The notes below the pieces were generated by a model. It did no database searches. It saw only the letters and a program-made list of their open reading frames with translations, and had not been told where the DNA came from. From the NCBI GenBank assembly GCA_963920635.1, contig OY987299.1, forward strand, positions 63,656,692-63,720,691: a stretch of 64,000 nucleotides of DNA, given 5' to 3'. The stretch is from Pseudeuparius sepicola. Lineage: Eukaryota; Arthropoda; Insecta; Coleoptera; Anthribidae. Numbering within the stretch: position 1 is the first letter of the stretch; every line of letters starts with the position of its first letter. A program made the position numbers and the translations under genes. Below are positions 10,497-20,930 of this stretch, one piece after another.

Positions 10497-10898
10497 TACA
10501 AAACACTACTTTTTACACTGATTTATGCTAGTGCTGTAATTGTAATGCCAAACTGACAAGTTCAAACAAATTGTCATGGCCTACTCAGAGTTTAGAGTCC
10601 ATTAATTTTCTGGCTATTTTTTCCTGTAACTTGTTAAGAGGACAAAAACTGACAAAACGCCTTAGATAAAAGTTGTAGAGAAAAAAATGGAGGTATCCAC
10701 GTGAACAATAAAAAAGTATGTTGGTTAGAAAAAAATTATACCGGGCGTCGCGACGCCTGGCGCCGTTTGTCTTTTTTTTATTTTAATCTTAATTTGGTCT
10801 ACAATTGGTCCCATTTAAGATCCCACATGCAGATTTTTTTTACTCTTTTCGTTTGCCCGCTACCGGCCTGGGACGCCGAGTTTAAATGACCCTGTACA

Positions 10899-11482
10899 TT
10901 CACGCTTTGGAAAATATAATGGGCTATTTTAAGATTTCAGAGAAAAATGAAGAAAGAAAATTGAGAGAAGTGAGAAATTTTAAATAGAAACATAGTTATA
11001 TACTTCGTCAGATTTGTTTGAAATTTAATTTTTATAGAAAACGACAATAACATTTAGAAAAAGGATGTTATATTGATATTTACACATATATATTTTTGTG
11101 GGGTTATTTAAAAACAAAATTTATTATGACCGGCCGGGAAATCTAGAAAAACTGAAAGGTATAGAATTCGGAAAGAAATCCACATATTAAATACTGAACA
11201 CAGCAATTTTATCGTTGACTCAATAAACAGAAAGTGGTACCCTAAGTAGTAAATAGCAATAAATGCATTGAGCAAGATGGAGGCCATGTGGAGCATTTAT
11301 AATACGTATATCCTTTTTCTAAATATTATTATCGTTCTCAACAAAAATTAAATTTCAAACAATAAATCTGACGAAGTTTATTAACTATGTTACTATTTAA
11401 AATTTCTCATTTCTCTCAATTTCCCTTCTTAATTTTTCTCTGAAATCTTAAAATAGCCCATTTTGTTTTCCAAAGCGTGAAT
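10899..11482. mobile_element. Foldback MITE
   Basis: Left end TTCACGCTTTGGAAAA and its complement TTTTCCAAAGCGTGAA at 11466-11481. Inverted similarity continues through TAAGATTTCAGAGAAAAAT and the ATCTGACGAAGT/ACTTCGTCAGAT pair. Arms are about 170 bp around a 250-bp unrelated middle. It abuts the previous element directly. Confidence 0.72.
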
Positions 11483-12329
11483 TTATAAACTGTCAATAAT
11501 TATTATTACTATAATTTGGCATTTGTCTTCCATGGCAACCTATAACCCAAGGAGTAATCCCTCACAAAAAAGGCTCAGTTCTGAACGAACGGTTAGAGCG
11601 AACATACAACATACAGAGTGTCTCACTTAAGAGTGAAACAACCCTATAACTTCTTTAATTTTTAACCGACCAGAACGAAATTTTTACCAAAGGTAGATGG
11701 CATTGTTGCCTACTTATTTCCAAAAAATTAGTTGCCTACTCCACACTCAAAGCCACCTGCGATGCCACAAACGAGGCTAAAAATCCGAAAGTCATATTAG
11801 GCTTTTTTTCAAAAAAATATACTAGACAAAGTTGTTCAGAATCGTATATACTTCGTTGGAATCAGAAAAATGCGTAGAATTCAATAATCCGAAAATATAT
11901 AGAGTGTTCCATTTAAAAAAACATAAGTTATGTCTGCCACGGCTTTCTAGAACATACTGGATAAGGTATAGCGCCACAAAAAAACTTTGTATTAGTACCT
12001 AAAACTTTTGTTAAAAACTTTTTTTCTAACCTCAACAACTAACAAGTTAAGTGCGGCTGGGCGGTGTCAATTTATAATGAGCCACACAAGAGCGCAATTT
12101 TGGGCCTGCATTTATAAGCATTTTTTCTTCTTTTTGTGTGGAAAATCGTTCGTTTGACAAGATTTGAAAGGAATAGGAAAATTTTAAGATGCAACATACT
12201 TTTTAAATGGCATACTTATGTTCATAAATAAATAATAGATGACCCATGGACATGGACATGTTTTGTTGATTCAAACAAAAATTTCTTGGCTGTCAGTTTT
12301 GTTGTGGGGATTATATTCTTGTATTAAAG
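11483..12329. repeat. Repeat arm related to 48929-49812
   Basis: 11897-12087 matches one arm of the foldback at 48929-49812 (shared: AACATAAGTTATGTCTGCCA, GGCTTTCTAGAACA, AACTAACAAGTTAAG). The remainder to 12329 is non-coding; 12090-12329 may be the 5' end of the following transposase element. Confidence 0.65.
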
Positions 12330-13014
12330 ATGGTCTTTGAATTCACTAGTGAAGAGCATGCTGACATACATTATGTCTATGGTTATTGCGACTGTAAGGA
12401 ACTACAGGCAGTTCAAGAATATGCCATGTGATATCCAAATCGTCTACTTCCGGACCGCAAGGTTTTTTCATACCTGCACAGACAGTTCCGAGCTTATGGC
12501 TTAAATAGAAAAGAAGAAGCTAGACAAGTGCAAAGGGTAACTATCAGGCAAGAACGCCAAATTTTAAATATGTTTAGGGAATATAGGAATTTAAGCACCC
12601 GCAGGGCAAGTCGTCAAATATCTCAAAAACAATTATATAAAATACCCTCAAAAGAAACCATTTTAAAGCATTCCATTTACAACCTGTACAAGGGTTACAC
12701 CCTGGTTATCCGGAACACAGACTCATATTTTGCATCAGGAATTTATTTTGGGTTCGTTCTTTTTACCGAATAGAGTCAATGGTGACGTATTTATTCGGTT
12801 CCTAGAAAACCACCATGCTGGCATAATAGAAGATGTCTATGACTATGACTATGATAGACCAATAATAAGCTGGCTGGATATAAATTACCCCAATAAGTGC
12901 GGTAGCATGGCCCCTCGTTCTTCGGACATTACACCTCTGTTTCTTTCGTGGGGTTACATAAAAAATGAGGTTTATTCAACGCCAGCTAATTCACGTCCCT
13001 TAACATCTCATTGA
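12330..13014 (+). pseudogene. Mariner-like (DUF4817-type) transposase, broken
   Basis: From the ATG at 12330 the frame reads FEFTSEEHADIHYVYGYCD and continues through a TGA stop at about 12429 into LPDRKVFSYLHRQFRAYGLN, typical of the N-terminal helix-turn-helix of this insect transposase family. After a large internal deletion a second frame (12730-13014) gives GSFFLPNRVNGDVFIRFLEN, then APRSSDIT (compare PPRSPDLTPLD) and FLSWGYIKNEVYSTP, the end of the DDE catalytic domain. The first catalytic aspartate and most of the RNase H fold are missing, and the SPDLTPLD motif is damaged. Clearly dead. Confidence 0.82.
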
Positions 13015-13822
13015 ACTTGCTACCAACACAATCACCCCAATGCATCTAGCAAATATGAGGCAATCAATAATGCGTAGATGCAACTTTATTAAGTTGATAT
13101 TACATTAACAATTAAAAACTTCCATACCTACATCTTCAATTTAGAAAGAAACGATTTAATTTGACTTTAACACTTTTTTAATGGGGTCGGGCCCTTCGAG
13201 ATAATTGACACATAGGACTTATAATACCTACCCAAATGCGAGCCCTCCTCCCTCGTCAAATACTGCCAAAAAAGTTTTAACTACGAATATCACTGACAAC
13301 AAATGTGAAGTCGCCACATCGGACAAAATATTCGAAATGATGACATTATCTCCTCGAAATAAAAATGTATTCCACGAGGATTGATAACAACTAGCGAACG
13401 GATGTGCGGGCGTGGAACTTCACCACAATGTTTGCGTCGGGAACACTGATATCAAGATCGAATATAATATCTAGGCTAAGCATAGTGTCTGCAAAAAAAT
13501 TCCCTAAACCGGTTTCAATTGTAAGGTAATCTACTTTGCTCTATATTTTGCATCTTCCTATATCTCAGAAAGTAAGGGAAATTCGAAAAAATGTCAAGAG
13601 ATCTTTTATGTAGAGAATTAAATTTCCTTCAAAAAACATTGAAACCACTTTTTCGTACCCCTTATAATTGCAAATAAGTTATTTTGCGACTGATGGTACG
13701 CAATGAAAGCGCGCATACGGAAGATTCGAATCGTTCTGCCATAGTGTTAATACCGCCATTTTGTTCTGCACATTGGCATTTACACTTGAAATAGTTGTCA
13801 TAACAACATAATAAAAAATGAA
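13015..13822. other. no gene seen
   Basis: Non-coding, AT-rich; the first part is probably the 3' non-coding end of the transposase element. No repeat boundary recognised. Confidence 0.4.
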
Positions 13823-14115
13823 GCTTAACTAAATAATAAAAACTTCATTGCTCACACGACATCTTGGGGGTGATCTGCCACCCCCTTATGACTGGCCAAT
13901 CGTTCTGCAAATATTATATCGATAATTGCGGGCCATCAGAGGTGCACTGGAAAACATTTCAGCCTTAACTAAATAATAAAAAGATGCAATTTTTTACCAG
14001 TAAGGGGCGTTCTGCCACCCCCTTATGACTGGAGTCGGGGTTAATCCTCGCGGATGACACTTGGTTATGCCCCCCCAACATCCTTGCAAAAAATAGGCCT
14101 TAACTAAATCATCAC
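13823..14115. repeat. Degenerate tandem repeat, period about 138 bp
   Basis: CTTAACTAAATAATAAAA recurs at about 13823, 13963 and (weaker) 14099, and CTGCCACCCCCTTATGACTG at about 13875 and 14012. About 2.1 units are present, diverged between the anchors. A short minisatellite fragment. Confidence 0.68.
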
Positions 14116-14790
14116 TGGAACATGTACGCTGGCTCTCCGACTATATAATACTTATATTGTGCCATGGGTGTTGTGTGTTTGAATTTAGTTTTAAGGTAGG
14201 ATGGGTTTAGTTAGAAGTAATTTGAAAGACTAACAGTTGGAGGGAATGGTTTAGAGCCAGACAACCCCCCCAACAAGCCGAAGGGGGATTCAATAAGCCC
14301 TGGACCTGGGTAAATGGCATTTAATGTCTAGCCCATAAAAAAAGCTCTCAATGTTTGTGTCATTTCTGCGAGTTTGTTTGCTTTCGTAAGACAGTTTGTG
14401 TGCGGAGAAACGTTTGTTTTTGTTACTTCCATTTTTAGTTTTATATTCGTGCTTGACAGATGATACTGATGTTGGACATGCCGGGGCAGCCATCGTGCTG
14501 TGTTATAAATTGAACCAACACTTTTTAGATGCAAAGCGATTAACGGACTTAGTTTCCATAATTTTCCGAAGATTCGACTTTTAGACATATAGACCATAGG
14601 TACAAATTTGTTATCAATATCATAACATGGAAACACCAAAATTCCGGATTCCAAAGAAGGGTAAAATGGCGAATAAGAAGGCAAAAAATGCCTTCTTACT
14701 TTCGATTACTATTCTATTATTATTAACGTTTGCTGGAAGTAATCGATAATTTTTTTGAATATATTTTGTCGTATATGAAATCACGAAATC
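14116..14790. other. no gene seen
   Basis: Short open frames on both strands overlap one another here (for example 14328-14684 on -), but none has a domain, a splice context or repeat-encoded protein similarity that I recognise. Confidence 0.4.
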
Positions 14791-15010
14791 AGTAATGTCG
14801 GAAATTTCATCGATACATTTTTCGAAAGCCCTATTTTGCCTAGACAGATCGCAAATATATAAATTGGTCTTTTTATTATTATAAGTTCGAAGGATGTTAT
14901 CAGAGAATTGAGCTTTGGCTCAAGAGATTATCCCAATTTTACACGAGCGAACTTGCTTGAGGAAAAATAGCGATTGAGAATAAATTTATCAAGAAAAATT
15001 ATCGTCACGT
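14791..15010. repeat. Foldback repeat family B, copy 1
   Basis: Shares GGAAATTT-ATCGATACATTT, CTATTTTGCCTAGA-AGATC and GAGAATAAATTTATCAAGAA with copies at 37401-37590 and 37995-38225. The family is itself an imperfect inverted repeat, with GGAAATTT and AAATTTCC near its two ends in the best copy. Confidence 0.65.
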
Positions 15011-15022
15011 GTGGTTTTTCCT

Positions 15023-15465
15023 GACTATTTCCCTCGTCTTAATTTCCACCAATCGCAAACGCGCAATTTTGAATTACAAATGGTTTCACGATGGAAAAAC
15101 TGTATGACAGCACCTGTCAGCAGTTTTTCGAGTTTACCCGCGGCAAAACTTGACAGCTGTGGTATAATAGGTAGTATGTTTTGTAAGCTATGTGTATGCA
15201 GAATAATCTGTTACTCATGAAATAGTCTTGTCAAATACCATTCGGGCATCTAATTTTTCCTGTGAAAAAATCCAAAAAACACAATGCTAAGTAATATTTT
15301 TTTAATCAAATGCATTCGTGCAGGTGCAAAAATCCTCGTCTTTGACTCGGATTTTTGTTGCCACCAGCACTAATACTTCTTGTTAAAATATTACTTAGCA
15401 ACGTGTTTTTTTCGATTTTTTTCTGAAAAATTAGATGCCCTTATGATATTACTTACGACAATATT
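15023..15465. repeat. Dispersed repeat family A, copy 1
   Basis: Near-identical over most of its length to 36180-36684: both start GACTATTTCCCTCGTCTTAA, contain CGAGTTTACCCGCGGCAAAA and GTCTTGTCAAATACCATTCG, and end ATGATATTACTT. Copy 2 has an extra block of roughly 60 bp after the GACAGCTGT motif. Confidence 0.85.
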
Positions 15466-15589
15466 TCATGATTTTCTTATTAATATTTTGTGTACCTCCT
15501 ATTCATTATTTTGTCGAATCGTTTTGAACGAGTTTACTGTTTTGAATTATCGCAAAAGTGCCAGCCATGTTAGCACGTGTCATGCGAGA

Positions 15590-16010
15590 ATTTCTTCTGT
15601 CTTTGTCCTCAAAATCCTCTCGTAAACTTCTATCTTGAACCGCTGTTCACGCATGACATCCAGTCCTAATATGACATCGTCGGTTATTTCAGCCACAAGG
15701 ACTTGTGCTTGAACTTATTAGAGCCTATGGTTATAAAGGCGTCGTGCGTTCCTGTAACTGGAATTTCTTCACCATTTGTCAATTCCACGATGTCTTTTGG
15801 TAGTGGTGCAATCCTACAGTGGGCTATGATGTTCGGCCTCACGATGGTACGACTAGAACCAGTGTCCACCGCAATGTCACATTCCCGGCTGCAGATCTTT
15901 CCTAGTACTACCAAGCTGTCTCCTGAATTCGGCAGTCGGTTAACTTTTATCCTAATAGGTGGGGCTTGGTAGCACCCAGACAGCTTTCGCCCCTCAAAGC
16001 TGACTACTCG
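15590..16010 (-). pseudogene. Ty3/gypsy aspartic protease
   Basis: The frame overlaps the end of gag and lies in the -1 frame relative to it, as in elements that express protease by ribosomal frameshifting. It reads through KICSRECDIAVDTGSS, where DTGS is the active-site motif of retroviral-type aspartic proteases, then RTIVRPNI, and ends with VAEITDDVILGLDVM, matching the ILG-D motif near the protease C-terminus. Continuity is lost at a stop near 15575, where unrelated repeat DNA begins; reverse transcriptase and integrase are absent. The protease domain itself looks complete and in frame, which suggests a fairly young insertion. Confidence 0.85.
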
Positions 16011-17185
16011 GAGTTTTCCTGCTTCTCACCATCAACAGGATTTGGATACTGGCGTTTAAAATGCCCCTCAACTCCGCAGTTCCAACAGCGCAGTGGTGTA
16101 ATTCTTCGAGCACACATCCCGTCTTTGGAGGTCATAGCACGTGAAAGGATATGCTGGATATCCCGTACCATTTGTTCTACGTTGATATTACTAGTACTGC
16201 CTCTTTTTTGTGGTCGCACCTGTCTTAACCTCACTTGTCTACGTGCTGCCTGCGTGGCTGCTTCAAATCCCAAAGCATGCGCCAAGGCCTCTGAGATATT
16301 TTTGTGGCGGGCTAGGCGATGTACTTGGCTAGTCTCGCTGTCACGCACGCCATCTATGAAGCCGCTTACCGAAATTTGTTCCCGGAATTCGACTGGGGCT
16401 GATGGATAGGCCAAATTTACCAGGCAGGCAATGTCGGCTTCAAATTGTTGCAGGGTCTCATCGGTGCGTTGTCGTCTACGTTTCAGTTGCGCCTGGTATA
16501 TCTGTTTCAGATGGGCTTCCCCATATCGCATTTCGAGGTCCCTAACCAGGGAACTATAATCATGCTGAGCGTCGGCCGGTATCGTTCGCAACACTTCGGT
16601 GGCCTCACCTCGTAGACATAAATTCCGGGCTTTCTCTTCTCCTGTCCAGAAGTTTCCTTCTGCAGCAGCCTCAAACTGGTTAAGGTAAGTGCTCCATGCC
16701 ACTTTTCCATCAAACTTGGGAGGCTTCATTTTCATAGAGGATGTGGTCATGCCTGCTTCTAATTTTGATACACCCTGTAGCGATAGATGATTCATCCTCG
16801 CCTCCAGCTGTTCCATTCTTCCTTCACTGTTGTCAAATCTCGTTTTTATAATGTCCATTTTAATTTCTGTCTTCATTTGGATTATTTCTTCTTCAACAAC
16901 TTCTTCAAAGTTGGTAATTTTCTTCTGTAATTCTATTTGAATCTCTTCTAATTTCATGTTGGTTTCATCTCGTCCAGTTTTAATCTCTACTTTATGGTCG
17001 CCCATCAGTTTTTCTTGTTTCGTGGTCCTATCTTCTTCCCTCTTGTGTCTTTCTTCTTCCTTTTCTTCTTCCCTCTAGCGCCTTTCTTCTTCTTTCTTTT
17101 CGTGTTTATTTTCTCTTTCTTCATATTTCTTGTCCATTTCGTCAAATTTCTTCATAAAGATTTCCATCTACTTTTCTGTTTCCAT
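16004..17185 (-). pseudogene. Ty3/gypsy Gag
   Basis: The 333-codon open frame (17005-16004) extends upstream in frame to an ATG at 17185 if two TAG stops near 17168 and 17080 are ignored. The N-terminus is a Glu/Lys/Arg-rich coiled coil. The capsid-like part has KMKPPKFDGKVAWSTYLNQF and GEATEVLRTIPADAQHDY, close to gag proteins of Mag/Mdg-type gypsy elements (PP-FDG---W--Y--QFE). A CCHC zinc knuckle follows, CWNCGVEGHFKRQY, whose fourth ligand is tyrosine instead of cysteine. The two stops and the lost ligand argue for a dead copy, although most of the frame is intact. Protease follows in the -1 frame. Confidence 0.87.
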
Positions 17186-17233
17186 TGCGGTTTGTTTTTT
17201 CGTTGTGGGCATTCATCTCGGGGTCCTCTTAAA

Positions 17234-17475
17234 ATCGCGCTTCTGACACCAAATATCAGGCCCTCAGGACCAATTCCCAGGGCTTATATATTCAAATGGA
17301 AGCCTGGAAACTACTCTAGAATATTCCTGGCCAATGACAGATGCACAAATCAAAGTTCTAGCAAATTTCTAGAAACTGATGGAAGCTCTACAGAGAAAAC
17401 AATGGAAACTAATAGAAAATGGGGCCCTGGGGGCCTTAGGCCAACAGAGAAGCAACGGAAAATGTCTCTAAATTA
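17234..17475 (-). mobile_element. Gypsy primer-binding site and LTR fragment
   Basis: Upstream of gag on - lies TGGTGTCAGAAGCGCGAT (17251-17234), of the form TGGTGTCAGAAG seen just after the 5' LTR of many invertebrate gypsy elements and taken as the primer-binding site. The adjoining sequence to about 17475 is inferred to be the 3' part of the 5' LTR and contains an ATATATAA box near 17290. The outer LTR boundary and a second LTR were not found. A pyrimidine-rich tract at 17020-17115 is simply the complement of the Glu/Lys-rich gag N-terminus. Confidence 0.6.
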
Positions 17476-17499
17476 ATTACCAAAATTATAAAATTGTAA

Positions 17500-18360
17500 G
17501 TAGAATACCCAAGCTTAAAATGTATCTGCTAAATCTTTGAGTAGGTTAGAAAACCGTACAGACATATTCATTGAAAGCTGATATAACAACTTTAGAAGCA
17601 TTTTTCGTTACAATATTTATATTGATGGTTGAAACACCGAATTTGTGTAGGTAGCTTTTCCAAGGGATTGAATGGCAAAATAACTTTTTCTTTAAATTAA
17701 AATGACGATTTTGTTGCATTTTTTTTTTATTAGATTAGTAAAGTGAGTAAAAATCTGCACCGCACGCTGAAACAAAAAAACGTTCCTTTCGCTAAACCGA
17801 AAGTGATATTCAATTGTGCTGTTCATATTTCTTAATCACTTTACTAGTATAATGTAAAACTGCAACAAAATTGCCATCTTAATTATTTCAAAAATAATCG
17901 GTTATTTTGCGATAATTTTTTGAAATTCAATTTTTTTCTTTTCAATTCAATTCCTTGGAAAATATACACAAGTCTGGTGTTTCAATCATCAATTTATCTT
18001 AAAAATCACTTTAGTAGTCGTCGATTCTCAGTAAAGGCAGAAATACCATGATTTATTGATATTATTTCAAACGAATCAAATTAGGCCGATGAAGTCCAAA
18101 TTTATCAGTCTCGTGTACTTTTTTTATTCTGAACAACTTTTTCTTATGAAGTTTTTTGTTATCTTAAACGAAGGATAGAAGTTCACCTACCTATAGGAAG
18201 TAAAATGTACGAAAATCAAATAGAGGCCACTTATTTTGACAATTGACACAGACGTAATTTTCAATTCCTAATTTTGGAAATGGCCATATTGGTACCGACT
18301 CGAAAATTTTTAGTTTTTTACTCATCTTGTTTCACTTATCCTGGAAGACACTGTATATCA
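17500..18360. repeat. Foldback repeat
   Basis: AATATTTATATTGATGGTTG then AAACACCGAATTTGTGTA (17610-17650) is mirrored by GTGTTTCAATCATCAATTTA (17978-18000), and ATTTTGTTGCA / TGCAACAAAATTG plus GTAAAGTGA / TCACTTTAC continue the pairing around a centre near 17790. The right flank ends in a CACTGTAT terminus near 18354. No coding capacity. Confidence 0.6.
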
Positions 18361-19029
18361 GTGGAATTGGGATGAAGCCTAGATACCAACAAGTGAATAA
18401 ACAGAGTGTTATTATTTTGTGTAAATATTTTGACAAAAACTGTATGATAATTTTTCTCACGGCCTAAAATGAATTGTTTTCGTCTTTGCCCAGGCAATTC
18501 ACAGAGAGTTAGTACGTATCTATTATAAGGGTTGAGTTATCTGTGGTTAGCATGTAAAACCTGCAATTACAGCAGGGGTGGATGGGCACCCAAATTGGCA
18601 TCTAAAATTCCTTATTTTTACATACAATATTTTCAACCTATCCCCTCCCTCCCCCGCCTAAAAAACAAGGTCGCAATATCATCAAATATTTAATATAAAT
18701 AAATAACACAACATAACATTTCTTCTTTTTGACAAAAACAAAATATAAAATTCTCATGCAGAATTAGTGGAATTAGTAATAATAACGATAAACAATGTAC
18801 CACATAAAATCTTATGGGATTGTTTTATTATTCGATTTAAGTACATTTTGATATTGCCAGAGTTGTTTGTCCCTTTTCTATTCCTTTTGTCTCTAAGAAT
18901 AGTTCTTATTCGCTTAAAAGCTGCATAAATTCACCTTTAAATACATAAAATACATATAAATATGTGTTACTATTTATTTATTCTGCAACTATACCGAAAG
19001 GTCTTTCACTGTTTGCTATGATTAGGCAT
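18361..19029. other. no gene seen
   Basis: AT-rich sequence without an open frame of note or a recognised repeat. Confidence 0.4.
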
Positions 19030-20010
19030 AGCTACCTATACAGGGTGTTCAGATTTGATCCGGAACACCCCTATAAAATGTTTCTTTTTCATCCGATTTG
19101 AGCCGTTTTTTCTAAAGATAGACCACACAAAAACTCTTTTTTGTTATTTTAGCGCAAAGTTTCAAGTCTTAATCTTAATTATAATCTTATTTTTGTATAA
19201 AGTGACGATAATAATTTAGCGATTTTTTTTATTTAATTTTTGATACCGCAGCGTTAATCACAACACCCTAAAACTCCCCATATACCAAATTTTAACAAAA
19301 AATATGCAGTCAGTTGTATTCTGCATCTGCATGTGGCAAGTCAAGTGTGCTATGAAAACCCCTCAAAACAGTTGAATAATCAACAGGACCACTCAAAATG
19401 TTGGTGTGCAAAGATCCGATACAAAGTATACAAAGTGTCTTTCTCTGTGTGATTTCAAAACACTGAAATTTTTTGAGTCAAAAATCTAGTATATCAATAC
19501 CTCCCCAGACACTATAAACGATCTAAGTCTTTAAATACATAAGTTTGCCAATCAGTAAGTCCATATGAGTTAAGATGGCTGATGTGTCACAACAGGAAAC
19601 ACACAGAAAATGTATCATCTTAGACAGTGACTTTGTTGAGAAAGGTCCAATAATTTAAATTGTTTTTTATTTGTTGGATCAGTTGGACGCAATTTTGTGA
19701 AAAAATAAATTACTCTCGTGTTTAATAATATTTTTTCAAAAATTCCCGAAGCACTCTTGACCAGTATAAAATTGCACAAAAAAAAATCCTGTATATTTTC
19801 AACACTGTGAGGGTCCTGTTGATCCAACTGTTTTGACAGGATTCCATGGTATACTTGACTCCACATGCCTTTAGAATTCTATTTTGCTCAACTTTGGCAC
19901 TCTGTGGAATGGAACTGCCTATATATTTTTTTGTTCAAATTTGGAATGTGGGGATTTTCGGGTATCCTGACTTCTCAGATTTTGAGTAAAAAAAGCGCTA
20001 AATGATTTTC
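19030..20010. repeat. Degraded repeat with a CAGGGTG end
   Basis: Begins with TACAGGGTGTTCAGATTTGA at about 19040, a terminus of the CAGGGTG type. 19380-19440 and 19780-19990 match the 5140-5900 region. Within the block, GGATTCCATGG-ATACTTGACT pairs with inverted sequence near 19340-19375, so it was once a foldback element. No gene. Confidence 0.55.
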
Positions 20011-20589
20011 TTCATGGCCAAGGGCGCTGGACAAATTGTGGATTCACGGTATTGCACTTTAATAGCTTTACCAGTGTGATTTACTGATATTGTCCTTACA
20101 CCAGTGACTATAGAATATAGTCACTGCTTACACCCACTGAGACTACTACGGTTTTCTAGGGTTTTCCGTAGTACTTGAGCGGCCCTTGCAGCAAATGGAA
20201 ACGAAGACAAATTAATAGTAATTGGCCTCTTCTCCCGCACAAGCATTCAGTTGCTTCTAGTTCTAGTTTGGAGTATTGTGAGAGTGAGGGGTGGGAATGT
20301 GAGAATTATTATTATTATTATACTATTATCTTTCCTATGTGACAAAGTGTTCAGGGGTCTGCATCTTCAACGGTAAAGGCCTACCCTATACTGGCTTTTA
20401 AAGACTTTTCTGGCCTAGCTTTCCCGAAAAGAAAAAGAAATATATAGGACGTCGGGAGCATTCTATAAATCAAAGTAGGCTGAATGCAGTAAAAGCATTA
20501 ATAATAATTTTGAACCTCACAATACTTCAAACTAGAAGTCCCCAGAAGCCGCGTTAAAACTCAAAATCCAAGTAAAAATTCAAACCGTC
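20011..20589. other. no gene seen
   Basis: Non-coding. Contains the palindrome-like CAGTGACTATAGAATATAGT block (about 20102), related to 40045-40135, and a short ATT microsatellite near 20307. Confidence 0.4.
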
Positions 20590-20930
20590 AGAAAATTAAC
20601 AAATTATAAAAGCAAACAAAACTAATCATTTTTCCGTTGCGGTTGCCTTGATTTATATCTAGCGACCCTAGATATCTAGGGACTTTACTCGATCGGCGCG
20701 TCGCGGGGCGAGGCGTGCCAAATTCGAGTCCCTCCCCGAAGCCTACCAAATCACAAATGGCCCAAACGTCCGAACGGCTTTTCCGCTTCTGACGCGCTTC
20801 AATAGCAATGTGGCATTTATTTTGTGCACCCCAGGCGAAATTTGGGCTTTGCTTTAAATATCGAAAGCTGCGCCCGCTAGCTAATCTGAAAGACAAGCAT
20901 TACGCACATACTTAATTTTTTTTCAGACTA
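20590..20930. repeat. GC-rich repeat family, copy 1
   Basis: A patch much richer in G+C than its surroundings. It shares GGCCCAAACG-CCGAAC-GCTTTT, CCAAATT(C/T)G and AAATATCGAAA-CTGCG with the larger copy at 32250-32640. The - strand frame at 20588-20896 is a by-product of the composition. Confidence 0.6.

Larger units (their letters stand above)
9199..10894. mobile_element. CAGGGTG foldback element, arms about 520 bp
   Basis: Flanked by TA on each side (9197-9198, 10895-10896). The ends read CAGGGTGATTCAAACTCGGC and CAGGGTCATTTAAACTCGGC on opposite strands, and complementarity extends for roughly 520 bp on each side (to about 9725 and from about 10385). Both arms contain the start of a transposase frame, so the right arm is an inverted copy of the transposase 5' end rather than a natural 3' end. 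The centre is filled by another repeat (9870-10370). Confidence 0.8.

Noticed and set aside
13823..14115. Spaced repeats that might suggest a CRISPR array
   Set aside because: Only two to three diverged units about 138 bp apart, in animal DNA.
15703..16409. + strand frames of 89 and 147 codons
   Set aside because: Complements of the gypsy protease and gag on -.
16994..17476. 160-codon + frame with Phe-rich, membrane-like N-terminus
   Set aside because: Complement of the Glu/Lys-rich coiled coil of gag and of the LTR; the hydrophobic run is an artefact.
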